NCBI GenBank assembly: GCA_003218415.1
Contig: QHNK01000059.1
Coordinates: 1-36,865, forward strand
Origin: Verrucomicrobiota bacterium
Lineage (GTDB): Bacteria; Verrucomicrobiota; Verrucomicrobiia; Chthoniobacterales; UBA10450
Length of the DNA: 36,865 nucleotides
Direction of reading: 5' to 3'
Below the pieces are notes generated by a model. That model did no database searches, was not told the origin of the DNA, and saw only the letters and a program-made list of their open reading frames with translations. Positions 25,175-33,691 of the stretch are shown one piece after another; the stretch's first letter is position 1; every line of letters begins with the position of its first letter. A program made the position numbers and the translations under genes.

Positions 25175-26337
25175 TTAAGGAGCACTGGTGCTACGCGCTT
25201 CCGGTGTTCGCGTTAAGAGCGCATTGATGATTTCTGCAGCCAGGTTAGGAAGCGACTTACTATCGTGATTGTCGAGCAGGATAACGGTCCAAGTGCGATC
25301 GAGAAATAAAGTCATGCAGCTGTGAAAGCCGGGGAGATCGCCCGAGTGTGATGCAAGCAACAGGTTGGCGCTGTTTGGGGCCGGTTGTGCATCATAGTCG
25401 CTTGCGAGAAAAGTGCGAAGTTGAGTCGGATTAGTCCGTCCCACGTGCCAGCCGAAGGAGTAGCCAAACGGCCGGATCGCAAATATCTCGTTGGTCGCTT
25501 TCTCGCCCAGCACTCGCCCAGCAAGGAGTTCTCCGCGCCATCGCCAGAGATCTCGCACGGTGGAGTACACGGCACCAGACTAAAACGCGACCGACCAGTC
25601 GATGTATGGCGCCTTTATTTGCTGACCGTTTTCGACGACGTACGCTGTGGCCAACCGAGGCACAATCGCGCGCGGTCCGCTGATACCCGTATCCGTCAGG
25701 CCGGCGCGAGCGGTCAGCCGCCGAAGTCCATCCGCGTAGGTCTCGCCGGTCACCCGCTCGTAGAGCGCACCTAAGATTAAGTAACCGCAGTTGCTGTATT
25801 TGAACTGGGTGCTGGGCGTGAACTCAATCGCGTTGCTGCAGTATTTACTAATTACCTCCTGAGGCGTGGCTGGTTCTTTCACGATCTGCATGATGTCAGA
25901 TCTGTGGACCAAGTCCGGCACGCCAGCTGAGTGCCCCAGCAATTGGCGGATGGTAACGGCGTCTCCTACGTCGCGCCGATACTCCGGCAAATAGACCGAC
26001 AAAGTAGCATCGAGATTGAGGCGCCCTTTCTGCGCGAGTTCTAAAACAAGCGCGGCGGTAAACTGCTTCGTCAACGAGCCAATCTGGAAGCGCGTTGCAG
26101 GAGTGTTGGCGATTTTCCATGTCTCGTCGGCCAGACCAAATGCTCTTTCATAAACAACCGCGTCCCCGTATCCGACTAGCGCAGATCCCGAGAACTTACC
26201 ATTCCGGTGGTACTGAGAAGGATTTGTGCGATCTTATTCTTGGATGACGAGGCGGCGGTGCATGAGCATAGAATTGCCGTGAGAAAGCCAGCTCCGGCAG
26301 CTTTAAAAACCGTCGCCGCAGACCGACTCCGAAACAT
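25175..26337 (-). pseudogene. Beta-lactamase-related serine hydrolase, inactivated
   Basis: The remnant starts at ATG 26337 with a signal peptide or lipoprotein leader (FKAAGAGFLTAILCSCTAAS). A frameshift near 26200-26220 moves the frame to GKFSGSALVGYGDAVVYERA and FQIGSLTKQFTAALVLELAQ, which carries the SxxK catalytic motif (SLTK). The YxN motif is YSNCGYL, and the HSG motif near the end is SHSGDLPGF. After YIDWSVAF an in-frame TAG (25580-25582) interrupts the domain; the same frame continues SGAVYSTVRDLWRWR to the stop near 25175. The enzyme type is class C beta-lactamase/esterase-like (PF00144). With both a frameshift and a nonsense codon, it is very likely dead. It lies 10 bp downstream of nagZ, so it may once have shared its transcript. 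Confidence 0.87.
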
Positions 26338-26346
26338 CGAAAGTGA

Positions 26347-27447
26347 TTAATAACGCTCCACGGGCGAGCGTTTGCCTTCTTCGATACTGCGGATGGCTGC
26401 GCGTTCTTCACCGAGAACAGCCAGGCGCAGGTCCCAGATTTCGCTGTCAACCTTGCGAAACGCGGCTTCGGAGAATTGGTCGGGTGGCGTAAGATTCTTC
26501 TTAAAACGTGCCACGCTCTTCAGGGCGCGATCAATCTGCTTGTGCGGCAATGTGCCCAGAATCCGGTGAACATTCTCGATCTCGGGAATGCGGTGGCAAA
26601 TCATGGCGAGATCATTTCCGGCGGCAATGACGAGACGAATAGTGTCCTCGAGTTGGTATCCGGTGAGAATCGCACCCATATCGAGGTCGTCGGTCATGAT
26701 GAGACCATCGAAGCCAAGTTCATTGCGCAACAAATCGGTGATGATACGCCGCGACAATGTGGCCGGCGTTTTCTTCGACTCAAAACATGGATACCAGCCA
26801 TGGCAAATCATCATGCTGTCCACGTCGTCAACGAATTTGCGAAAGACGGCCAGTTCGTTTTGATCAAGTTGTTCGCGGGTGCGATCGATTCGCGGCAATT
26901 GGTAGTGAGCATCGGAAGTCGCAGCCGAGTAACCAGGGAAATGTTTGCCGCAGCTCGCAATCCCCTGCCCTCTCATCGCTTCGTTAAATGCGGCAGCATT
27001 GCGCACCACTTGCTCGACCGTTTTCCCATAGCAACGGCCGCGCAATGAATTGTCGGCGTCGTCATCAAAGGAAATGTCGAGGACGGGACACAAATCCAAA
27101 TTGAATCCGAAGAGGCGCAGCAAACGCCCGGTAATGTCGCCGTGGCGCCGGATCAATTCGATATCGTCTTTGTCGCGCAATTGTTGCGCGTTCGGCGGCT
27201 CGTTGCCGATCAGACGCAATCGCGAAACGCGACCGCCCTCCTGATCGATGGTGATGATGGGCTCGACTTCGCTCAGGTCGCGCAAATCGTCGATGAGCTT
27301 CCGGAGTTGCGCGGCGCTTTCGATATTTCGGCCGAAAAGAATGAACGCGCCCGGTTGCACTTTACGGAAAAGCCGGGCCGTCGCTGGCTCGAGCTCTTTT
27401 CCGGGCACACCGGTCATGATGAGTTGACCGAGCGAATCGCCTTTCAT
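26347..27447 (-). CDS. nagZ: Family 3 glycoside hydrolase, beta-N-acetylhexosaminidase (NagZ-like)
   Basis: Removes N-acetylglucosamine from peptidoglycan fragments during wall recycling. From ATG 27447 it has 366 residues, starting MKGDSLGQLIMTGVPG; an upstream in-frame start at 27483 is less family-like. Motifs are PGAFILFGRN, IITIDQEGGRVSRL, CGKHFPGYSAATSDAHYQLP (the loop with the Asp-His dyad of NagZ enzymes) and the nucleophile Asp in GLIMTDDLDMGAI. No signal peptide is visible, in line with a cytoplasmic role. The neighbours are a dead beta-lactamase-related gene downstream and divergent nadD upstream, with a palindromic repeat in the gap. Confidence 0.92.
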   Translation of the reverse strand: MKGDSLGQLIMTGVPGKELEPATARLFRKVQPGAFILFGRNIESAAQLRKLIDDLRDLSEVEPIITIDQEGGRVSRLRLIGNEPPNAQQLRDKDDIELIRRHGDITGRLLRLFGFNLDLCPVLDISFDDDADNSLRGRCYGKTVEQVVRNAAAFNEAMRGQGIASCGKHFPGYSAATSDAHYQLPRIDRTREQLDQNELAVFRKFVDDVDSMMICHGWYPCFESKKTPATLSRRIITDLLRNELGFDGLIMTDDLDMGAILTGYQLEDTIRLVIAAGNDLAMICHRIPEIENVHRILGTLPHKQIDRALKSVARFKKNLTPPDQFSEAAFRKVDSEIWDLRLAVLGEERAAIRSIEEGKRSPVERY

Positions 27448-27514
27448 AGCTTTCAACCTAGATGTCGCGTCCGTCTGGCGCAAAAATCCACGGCAAATTG
27501 CCCGTATTCAAGGC

Positions 27515-27576
27515 TGTCGTTCTGAGCGAAGCGAAGAATCTCAGATCAGAGATGTTTCGCTTCGCTCAACATGACA
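27515..27576. repeat. 62-bp palindrome (family C, GAGCGAAGCGAA type)
   Basis: TGTCGTTCTGAGCGAAGCGA on the left, a centre CTCAGATCAGAG, and TCGCTTCGCTCAACATGACA on the right. The copy at 32276-32337 is nearly identical in the opposite orientation. It lies in the divergent nagZ-nadD gap. Confidence 0.88.
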
Positions 27577-27596
27577 AAAAGAAAGGTCATTGAGCA

Positions 27597-28166
27597 TTGA
27601 AAAAGATCGGCATTTACGGCGGCTCATTCGATCCCATTCATCACGGACATCTGATCTTGGCCCGGGAAGCGCGCGAGGCTTTGGATCTGGAGAAAGTAAT
27701 TTTTGTTCCTGCCGCGGTGTCGCCGTTTAAAGAGCGCGCCGCGGCAGCGAGCGGCGATATGCGATTAAAGATGTTGCAGGCCGCGATCGAAAGTGAAGAG
27801 GGATTTGCAATTGACGATTGCGAGCTGCGGCGGCCGCCGCCATCGTGGACCATCGATACGGTGTTGGAAATTCGGAAACGCGAGACCGACTCCGAGATTT
27901 ATCTCCTCATCGGCGAAGATAACGTGGCGGCGCTGGACCGTTGGCGGCGGTTCGACGAGTTAAAGAAAATGGTGCGCTTTGTGGTGCTTGATCGCACGGG
28001 CTCACAAACGCGACGCAATTACGAGGTCGTGCTCCGGAAGATCGACATCTCAGCCACGGACATCAGAAAGAGAGTTGCGCACGGACAATCGATTCGTTAT
28101 CTCGTACCGCCAGCCGTGGAAGAAATTATTGAGCGCGAACAACTTTATCGGGAGCAATCGAAATAA
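27597..28166 (+). CDS. nadD: Nicotinate-nucleotide adenylyltransferase
   Basis: Adds AMP to nicotinate mononucleotide in NAD synthesis. It has 189 residues. The nucleotidyltransferase motif is GIYGGSFDPIHHGHLILA (HxGH), followed by VIFVPAAVSPFK and the C-terminal ISATDIRKRV motif that binds ATP phosphates. The start is TTG 27597 (family start MKKIGIYGG). It overlaps the rsfS frame by four bases at its stop codon. The pair nadD-rsfS is a common conserved arrangement. Confidence 0.96.
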   Translation: MKKIGIYGGSFDPIHHGHLILAREAREALDLEKVIFVPAAVSPFKERAAAASGDMRLKMLQAAIESEEGFAIDDCELRRPPPSWTIDTVLEIRKRETDSEIYLLIGEDNVAALDRWRRFDELKKMVRFVVLDRTGSQTRRNYEVVLRKIDISATDIRKRVAHGQSIRYLVPPAVEEIIEREQLYREQSK

Positions 28167-28522
28167 CGCCAGAAACCCTAGCAAAGACTTGCGCAGAACT
28201 CGCCTCGAACAAAAAGGCCGAGGACATCGTTGTGCTGGACTTGCGCGATATCTCAACATTTACAGATTTTTTTGTGATCTGCTCCGGTACGTCTGAGCCT
28301 CAGCTGAAAGCGATTGCAAACGAAATCGAAACGCGCTTGCGCGAAGAACATTCGCTTCGACCAGTAGCGATCGACGGATTTCCTGCCAGCCAATGGATCG
28401 TGCTCGATTACCTGCAAGTGGTTGTCCACATTTTTCACCAAGACAAGCGCGCCTTCTACAGTTTGGAAGATTTATGGGGCGACGCGCCCCGGATAGAATG
28501 GGAAGCGGCAGCGGCACGATGA
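28163..28522 (+). CDS. rsfS: Ribosomal silencing factor RsfS, apparent AUA start
   Basis: Binds ribosomal protein uL14 and blocks subunit joining when nutrients are short. The conserved N-terminal part TPETLAKTCAELASNKKAED precedes VVLDLRDISTFTDFFVICSG and is open only back to a stop upstream of 28135. Between that stop and the conserved region there is no ATG, GTG or TTG in frame. The best start is ATA at 28163-28165, which overlaps the nadD TAA stop as ATAA and has GGGAG (28150-28154) eight bases upstream. A GTG at 28232 would remove 23 conserved residues. From ATA the protein has 119 residues, a normal length. Later motifs are AIDGFPASQWIVLDYLQVVV and FYSLEDLWGDAP. Confidence 0.88.
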   Translation: MTPETLAKTCAELASNKKAEDIVVLDLRDISTFTDFFVICSGTSEPQLKAIANEIETRLREEHSLRPVAIDGFPASQWIVLDYLQVVVHIFHQDKRAFYSLEDLWGDAPRIEWEAAAAR

Positions 28523-28549
28523 GGGTCGCTCGTGGCATGCAGCCACTTC

Positions 28550-28570
28550 GATCAACCTCGCCGGTTGATC
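28550..28570. terminator. Perfect hairpin between convergent rsfS and FKBP genes
   Basis: GATCAACC and GGTTGATC form an 8-bp stem around a five-base loop, TCGCC. There is no T-tract on either side, so it would be at most a weak or factor-assisted terminator. Confidence 0.45.
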
Positions 28571-28627
28571 AACATTGAGAACCAAATGCCGATTCGCTGC
28601 GCTGGTTTGGCGGACAAGGTCGCCGAA

Positions 28628-29389
28628 TTATTTCGGCGAGGGCCTGGGCGGCGGCGTAGGTTTCGGTGCAGCCTGCGGGGCAGGCCCTGAAGCTTGCGGA
28701 GCAGGTGTCGGAGGCGGTTTAACGTCCAGCAGTTCTACTTCAAAAATCAGAGTCGCATTCGGAGCGATGTCCGGACCGACGGACCGCTCGCCATATGCCA
28801 GGTTCGACGGGACGAACAACTGATATTTTGATCCGACCTTCATCAGTTGAACGGCTTCCGTCCATCCCTTGATCACGCCATTAAGTGGGAAGGTGGCCGG
28901 TTGGCCGCGCTTGTATGAACTGTCGAACTCCGTGCCGTCAATCAGCGTGCCGCGATAATTTACTGTCACCATGTCAGTCGCCTTGGGTTGCGGTCCTGTT
29001 CCCTCTTTAACGGCTTTATATTGCAACCCGCTGGCAGTGGTTTTTACCCCTTCTTTCTTTTTGTTTTCCTCGAGGAACTTCGCGCCGTCCGTCTTATTTT
29101 TCTCTCCGGTTGCCTTCTGTTTTTGTTCCATATCTTTCTCGAATTGCGCCATGACGTCTTTGACTTGGTCCTGTGTGAGCTGCGGCTTGCCAGCAATCGC
29201 ATCTTTGATGCCCGCAGCCAGCACATCGGTATTGATGTCTACCTTCTGGCGGCTCAGGTTCAATCCGATATTCATGCCGATGCTATAGCTGACCTTGTCC
29301 TTCTGGTCTTTTAGTTGCGGTGATTTCTCTTGCCCGAACAAAGGCAATGCAAGTAAGGATGCGCTGACAATAAGAATAAAACGTTTCAT
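28628..29389 (-). CDS. Exported FKBP-type peptidyl-prolyl isomerase
   Basis: A 253-residue protein of the FkpA/Mip kind. A signal peptide (FILIVSASLLALPLFGQ) is followed by an N-terminal helical dimerisation domain (about 30-125, VSYSIGMNIGLNLSRQKVDI and a Lys/Glu-rich helix). The FKBP domain (about 130-232) has TVNYRGTLIDGTEFDSSY, FPLNGVIKGWTEAVQLMKVG and VPSNLAYGERSVGP, with the usual active-site aromatic residues. A Pro/Ala-rich tail (PPPTPAPQASGPAPQAAPK) may cross the wall or be a linker. It would help fold periplasmic proteins. It is divergent from the exported unknown protein at 29449. Confidence 0.94.
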   Translation of the reverse strand: MKRFILIVSASLLALPLFGQEKSPQLKDQKDKVSYSIGMNIGLNLSRQKVDINTDVLAAGIKDAIAGKPQLTQDQVKDVMAQFEKDMEQKQKATGEKNKTDGAKFLEENKKKEGVKTTASGLQYKAVKEGTGPQPKATDMVTVNYRGTLIDGTEFDSSYKRGQPATFPLNGVIKGWTEAVQLMKVGSKYQLFVPSNLAYGERSVGPDIAPNATLIFEVELLDVKPPPTPAPQASGPAPQAAPKPTPPPRPSPK

Positions 29390-29448
29390 AAGATGGTTTT
29401 TTCCGCGCCGCTTTAATTAAATTAATCGCCGCAGAAAGCCGCACGCTA

Positions 29449-30291
29449 ATGGATAAATGTCGCCCGTCAAGAAAACAGCGTTGCTGGCTGCCGAGTGGCT
29501 TTTGTTTTCTAGCCGGATGGCTCGTTGCCGCCACAATTGCGCTCTGGCCGCACATATCGTGCGCCATCGCGCTCTCGCATGGCGACATTCTGAGAATCGG
29601 AAAAAGAGTTTGGCAAAATGAATGCAATGGAACTATTTCCGGACTCACTGCATGGAACCAAGGCGAAGACTTCGCATCGCTGGGCATCGGCCATTTCATT
29701 TGGTATCCGAAGGAACGGCGCGGTCCTTTCGACGAAAGTTTCCCCAAACTCGTAAGCTTCATTTCAAAGCGCGGCGCCAAATTGCCAACATTACTCTTGA
29801 CGAGCGGCGAACAGCCATGTCCTTGGAATTCGCGTGCCGAGTTTCTTCGAGCGCAACACACACCGGAGATGAATCAGTTACGCCAGTTTCTTGCCGATAC
29901 GATCGATCTTCAGGCTGAATTCCTTATTGCGCGGTTGGAGGGCGCGCTGCCTAAAATGCTGGCCGAAGCGGCGCCTGCCGATCGAGCAAACGTACAGCAA
30001 CAGTTCGAGCGCCTGGCGAGGACATCACAGGGATGTTTCGCCCTTGTCGATTACGTAAATTTCAAAGGGGAAGGCGTCCTGCACACGGAGCGTTATCAAG
30101 GCCAGGGATGGGGTTTGCTTCAAGTCCTCGAAGCGATGCACGGCACTTCCGACGCCGGTGCGGTTGATGAATTCGTCCGCGCAGCGAAGGCGACCCTGAT
30201 TCGACGCGTGCACAATGCGCCTGCCGAACGTCATGAATCACGGTGGTTATCGGGTTGGCTTCGGCGCGTGAACGGCTACAGTGGCGGCTAA
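29449..30291 (+). CDS. Exported conserved protein of unknown function
   Basis: A 280-residue protein with an N-terminal membrane or signal segment (FCFLAGWLVAATIALWPHIS, residues about 19-38) after a basic start. The mature part has well-kept motifs: RVWQNECNGTISGLTAWNQG, FASLGIGHFIWYPKERRGPF, PCPWNSRAEFL and, near the end, HTERYQGQGWGLLQVLEAM. I recognise it only as a conserved exported protein without known role. The Glu in the N-terminal WQNEC and the SLGIGHFIWYP strand recall lysozyme-like folds, which is a guess. It ends three bases before an L,D-transpeptidase gene, so a peptidoglycan-related job is plausible. Confidence 0.75.
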   Translation: MDKCRPSRKQRCWLPSGFCFLAGWLVAATIALWPHISCAIALSHGDILRIGKRVWQNECNGTISGLTAWNQGEDFASLGIGHFIWYPKERRGPFDESFPKLVSFISKRGAKLPTLLLTSGEQPCPWNSRAEFLRAQHTPEMNQLRQFLADTIDLQAEFLIARLEGALPKMLAEAAPADRANVQQQFERLARTSQGCFALVDYVNFKGEGVLHTERYQGQGWGLLQVLEAMHGTSDAGAVDEFVRAAKATLIRRVHNAPAERHESRWLSGWLRRVNGYSGG

Positions 30292-30294
30292 TCC

Positions 30295-30909
30295 ATGCGA
30301 CCAAAACTTCGCATACTGCTTTTCGGCATTTTACTGGCTGTTCTTACCAGTGCGGTCAACGGTCAGTTCCGTCTCTTTGGACCAAAGCCCACGCCAAAAC
30401 CAATGCGCAAAGCGTCGGAGCTTATCAGCAGGCAAGCGCCGTTGAAGGTGAATCAATCTATACTTAAACAGGCGACGCCGGACAATACACACATCGTCGT
30501 CTCGATTCCAAAGCAGCGCGCTTACCTGATGATCGACGACCAAGTCGTGGCCGATGGTCCAATCTCGTCCGGCAAACGCGGACACGAGTCGCCAACAGGG
30601 CATCTGCACGTGCTTGAGAAAGACCCGAATCACCATTCCAATCTGTACGGCGAATTTGTGGACTCTTCGGGCCGCGTAGTACGCGCTGGAGTCAGTGCCC
30701 GGATCGATTCAGCTCCGAGCGGCACGCACTTCGCCGGCGCGCCGATGAGATGGTTCCTGCGTTTGACCGAGGAAGGCGTGGGCATGCACGTGGGAATTTT
30801 GCCCGGCTACCCCGCTTCGCATGGCTGCATCCGCCAATCGGCCGACGGCGCAAAATTATTTTACGACTACGCGAAGGTCGGAACGCCCGTGGATGTGGGC
30901 GACTACTGA
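30295..30909 (+). CDS. L,D-transpeptidase (YkuD domain)
   Basis: Forms 3-3 or protein-peptidoglycan cross-links in the periplasm. A 204-residue protein with a signal peptide (ILLFGILLAVLTSAVNGQ). The YkuD domain runs from about 65 to the end: IVVSIPKQRAYLMIDDQVVA, GPISSGKRGHESPTGHLHVL and the active-site motif HVGILPGYPASHGCIRQS, with catalytic Cys in SHGCIR and His in the upstream HVG. It is translated almost directly after the exported unknown protein (three-base gap). It converges on cinA, with a double hairpin (family B) between. Confidence 0.93.
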   Translation: MRPKLRILLFGILLAVLTSAVNGQFRLFGPKPTPKPMRKASELISRQAPLKVNQSILKQATPDNTHIVVSIPKQRAYLMIDDQVVADGPISSGKRGHESPTGHLHVLEKDPNHHSNLYGEFVDSSGRVVRAGVSARIDSAPSGTHFAGAPMRWFLRLTEEGVGMHVGILPGYPASHGCIRQSADGAKLFYDYAKVGTPVDVGDY

Positions 30910-30922
30910 CGAACCGTCCGAT

Positions 30923-30975
30923 GGTAGGGACGCCGCGCCGCGGCGTCCGGTCGGCGCTGCGCGCCGACCCTAACC
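30923..30975. repeat. Double perfect hairpin (family B) between convergent genes
   Basis: Two adjoining perfect 9-bp stems: GGACGCCGC-GCC-GCGGCGTCC (30928-30948) and GGTCGGCGC-TGC-GCGCCGACC (30949-30969), framed by GGTAGG and CCTAACC. The cinA stop codon lies in its right end. It probably ends transcription from both sides. Confidence 0.8.
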
Positions 30976-32211
30976 GAGTGAAAGCATCTTCCGCCGCAAA
31001 AGGTCGAGTCCGGCTTGGGCAGCTAATTGTTTGAATGTCTCCCGATCAGCGGGAAAAAAGAACTTTTTCGCGATCGTTTCCGACGCTGCCGAGGCCAGGG
31101 CAACGTAAACTGTTCCAATTGGCTTTTCCGGCGACCCACCGGTTGGCCCGGCAATTCCAGTTGTTGCGAGTGCATAGTCAGATCCTGTACAGGCACCGGC
31201 ACGTTCGGCCAACGCGCGCGCGACTGGCTCACTCACGGCACCGTGCGTTTCGATGAGCTTTGGATCGACATCCAACATGTCAGTCTTTGCTCGATTCGCG
31301 TAACAAACGTAGCCAGCCACAAAGACGCGCGAGGCGCCGGGTACGTTCGTGACGCGGTTCGCAATCAATCCGCCAGTACACGATTCTGCGGTTGCCAGCG
31401 TTTGATTGCGTTTTGTGAGCAGTTTGACGATTACTTCTTCCAGGGTTTCATCCGCTGTAGAGAAGATCGAGACTCTCAAGCTTGATTGAATGATGGCATC
31501 CGCCTGCTTGATCGCTCTTGGTTCTCCGACGATGCGCACTTCGACCTCGCCCGGGCGCGCACAATAACCGAGCTCAATTCCCGGAATCGTGAGAATCTTT
31601 TCGCCGATTGTTTCCTCAACCAGCGACTCGCCCACTCCGGCGATCCTGTAAAGCCGCCGCTCCACTGAGAGCGGTGCGCGAACAATCGAGTGCAGGATCG
31701 GCAGCACGAACTTCCTAAACATTGGCTGCAGTTCGCGCGGCGGGCCTGGCATTACAAAAACGTGCGGGGACGGAATACGCGGATTGATGTTCGCCTTCAA
31801 ATATAATCCGGGTGCGCTTCCGTTTTCGTTTGGAAGAACCTGCGCGCCGACTGGGACATCGGTCTGACGGACAATGCCCGCAGCCCATTTGATTCCGCGA
31901 ATTTTAAGTTTTTGCCGCAGCGAAGCCAATAATTGCGCGTCTTGATGCAGTTCTAACCCGAGCGAATCAGCAACCATCTCTCGCGTGATGTCGTCGCTGG
32001 TTGGACCCAGGCCGCCGGTCACAAAGAGAATTTCACAACGTGGAAATAATTCGGCCAGCGTATGCCGGATTGCCTCCGTGTCCGGCACCGTGCGCCGCTC
32101 CTCGATGCGCAAACCCAACGGAAAAATCTCGCGCGCTATGAAGGTAAGATGGGCGTCTTGAACATCGCCGAGCAAAAGCTCGGTGCCGGTGTTGATGAGG
32201 GCTGCGCGCAT
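30970..32211 (-). CDS. cinA: CinA family protein (nicotinamide-nucleotide amidohydrolase type)
   Basis: A two-domain protein of 413 residues from ATG 32211 (MRAALINTGTELLLGDVQD); in-frame codons further upstream are not family-like. The N-terminal MoCF/COG1058 domain (1 to about 170) has FVTGGLGPTSDDITREM and VFVMPGPPREL and in homologues acts as an ADP-ribose pyrophosphatase. The C-terminal PncC-like domain (about 255-413) has TLATAESCTGGLIANRVTNV (catalytic Ser) and ATTGIAGPTGGSPEKPIGTV and deamidates nicotinamide mononucleotide. It thus recycles NMN, which fits with nadD in the same window. The stop codon sits in the family B double hairpin. Confidence 0.95.
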   Translation of the reverse strand: MRAALINTGTELLLGDVQDAHLTFIAREIFPLGLRIEERRTVPDTEAIRHTLAELFPRCEILFVTGGLGPTSDDITREMVADSLGLELHQDAQLLASLRQKLKIRGIKWAAGIVRQTDVPVGAQVLPNENGSAPGLYLKANINPRIPSPHVFVMPGPPRELQPMFRKFVLPILHSIVRAPLSVERRLYRIAGVGESLVEETIGEKILTIPGIELGYCARPGEVEVRIVGEPRAIKQADAIIQSSLRVSIFSTADETLEEVIVKLLTKRNQTLATAESCTGGLIANRVTNVPGASRVFVAGYVCYANRAKTDMLDVDPKLIETHGAVSEPVARALAERAGACTGSDYALATTGIAGPTGGSPEKPIGTVYVALASAASETIAKKFFFPADRETFKQLAAQAGLDLLRRKMLSLG

Positions 32212-32240
32212 GACAGACTGGACAATCAACGCACAACGCC

Positions 32241-32370
32241 CAACGCTCAACGCGCAAGACTACAACCACAACGCCTGTCATGTTGAGCGAAGCGAAACAT
32301 CTCAGATCAGAGATTCTTCGCTTCGCTCAGAATGACAGCTTTGAATGATGAAAGCTGGTGTTGAGCGTTG
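32241..32370. repeat. Inverted repeat CAACGCTCAAC flanking a family C palindrome
   Basis: CAACGCTCAAC (32241-32251) and GTTGAGCGTTG (32360-32370) are perfect 11-bp inverted repeats that bracket the 62-bp palindrome. They lie in the 175-bp gap between clpX and cinA. Confidence 0.6.
32276..32337. repeat. 62-bp palindrome (family C), second copy
   Basis: TGTCATGTTGAGCGAAGCGA, centre CTCAGATCAGAG, and TCGCTTCGCTCAGAATGACA. It is almost exactly the reverse complement of 27515-27576, differing only in the centre and one base near the end. Confidence 0.88.
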
Positions 32371-32386
32371 GACGCTTGCCGAAAAA

Positions 32387-33667
32387 TCAAGCCGCGGTCT
32401 TGTCTTGCTTTTTGCGAATCAACGGTAGCTTTTTACCCTCTACCACCGCGCGGTTGATCGTCACTTCGGCGATATCTTCGCGACTCGGCACGTCGTACAT
32501 GATGTCGAGCATGATCCGTTCGAGCATCGAGCGCAACGCGCGCGCACCGGTTCCCTTTGTGACCGCCTGCCCCGCCAGCGCGCGCAAGGCGTCTTTGGTC
32601 ATTGATAGCCGCACGCCTTCCATTGAGAAAAGCTTGGTGTACTGCTTCACCATCGCGTTCTTTGTCTCGGTGAGAATGGCTACCATTTCTTCTTCGGTCA
32701 GCGCATCGAGCGAACTGACCACCGGCAGGCGTCCGATGAATTCGGGAATCATTCCAAAGGCAAGCAAGTCCTCTGGCTCAACGTGGCGGATGGCTTGCTT
32801 TCGTAATGCTTCCTCCACTTCGAGCGTCGGGCTACCAAACCCCATCACTTTTTGGCCGATGCGTTTCTGAATGATTTTGTCGAGTCCGACGAATGCGCCG
32901 CCGCAAATGAAAAGAATTTTCTCGGTATTGACCTGGATATACTCCTGATGCGGATGTTTGCGGCCGCCCTGGGGCGGCACGTTGCACATGCTGCCTTCCA
33001 AAATTTTCAAAAGCGCCTGCTGCACCCCTTCGCCGGAGACGTCGCGTGTGATGCTCACGTTGTCAGTCTTGCGGCCGATCTTGTCGATCTCGTCGATGTA
33101 AACGATGCCGATCTCCGCGCGTTTCACGTCGTAATCAGCATTTTGCAAAAGCCGCAGAATGATGTTTTCGACGTCTTCGCCGACGTAACCGGCTTCGGTC
33201 AGCGTAGTCGCGTCGGCGATGCAAAATGGCACGTCCAGGATTCTGGCCAGGGTTTTCGCCAGCAAAGTCTTTCCGGAGCCGGTCGGTCCGATGAGCAAAA
33301 TGTTGCTCTTCTCAATTTCAACGTCCGCAAGTGGATCGGGTTGAAAGGTGGCGGACGCTTGGGCTGTGGCGGAAGTTTGCAGCACCCGCTTATAGTGATT
33401 GTGCACCGCGACAGACAACGTCTTTTTGGCGATGTCCTGTCCGATGACATATTGATCCAGCGCCTTTCGGATTTCTGCCGGTTTGGGCACGCGGATTATG
33501 GATGACTGGCGCCTGGCATCCTCGTTGAGTTCCTTATCAAGAATGCTCTTGCAAACGTTGATGCAGCTATCGCAGATATAAACGCCGGGCCCGGCGATTA
33601 GCTTGCGCACCTCTGCGTGGCTCTTGCCGCAGAAGGAGCACATCGTGAGGTTAGAAGCGCGGGCCAT
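32387..33667 (-). CDS. clpX: ATP-dependent Clp protease ATP-binding subunit ClpX
   Basis: Unfolds substrates and feeds them to ClpP. It has 426 residues. The N-terminal C4 zinc-binding domain is [13 protein letters not shown] ... [14 protein letters not shown]. The AAA+ core has Walker [16 protein letters not shown], the pore loop GYVGEDVEN and Walker [12 protein letters not shown], then [11 protein letters not shown] and [19 protein letters not shown]. The ClpP-contact loop reads VMGFG where Escherichia coli has IGFG. It lies 24 bp downstream of clpP in the conserved order tig-clpP-clpX. Confidence 0.98.
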   Translation of the reverse strand: MARASNLTMCSFCGKSHAEVRKLIAGPGVYICDSCINVCKSILDKELNEDARRQSSIIRVPKPAEIRKALDQYVIGQDIAKKTLSVAVHNHYKRVLQTSATAQASATFQPDPLADVEIEKSNILLIGPTGSGKTLLAKTLARILDVPFCIADATTLTEAGYVGEDVENIILRLLQNADYDVKRAEIGIVYIDEIDKIGRKTDNVSITRDVSGEGVQQALLKILEGSMCNVPPQGGRKHPHQEYIQVNTEKILFICGGAFVGLDKIIQKRIGQKVMGFGSPTLEVEEALRKQAIRHVEPEDLLAFGMIPEFIGRLPVVSSLDALTEEEMVAILTETKNAMVKQYTKLFSMEGVRLSMTKDALRALAGQAVTKGTGARALRSMLERIMLDIMYDVPSREDIAEVTINRAVVEGKKLPLIRKKQDKTAA

Positions 33668-33691
33668 ATTGGTTTTGGAGTATGAGCGCTG

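Noticed and set aside
25580-25582. In-frame TAG in the serine hydrolase as pyrrolysine or other readthrough
   Set aside because: The same gene also carries a frameshift near 26210, and TAG is not at a catalytic residue. Ordinary decay is the simpler reading.
28232-28234. GTG 28232 as the rsfS start
   Set aside because: It would remove the conserved segment from TPETLAKTCAEL to AEDIV and has no ribosome binding site. The family N-terminus is clearly present upstream.
32852-33505. Plus-strand frame of 217 codons opposite clpX (and a 186-codon one opposite valS at 11789-12349)
   Set aside because: Both are antisense to strongly conserved genes and show no domain signature.
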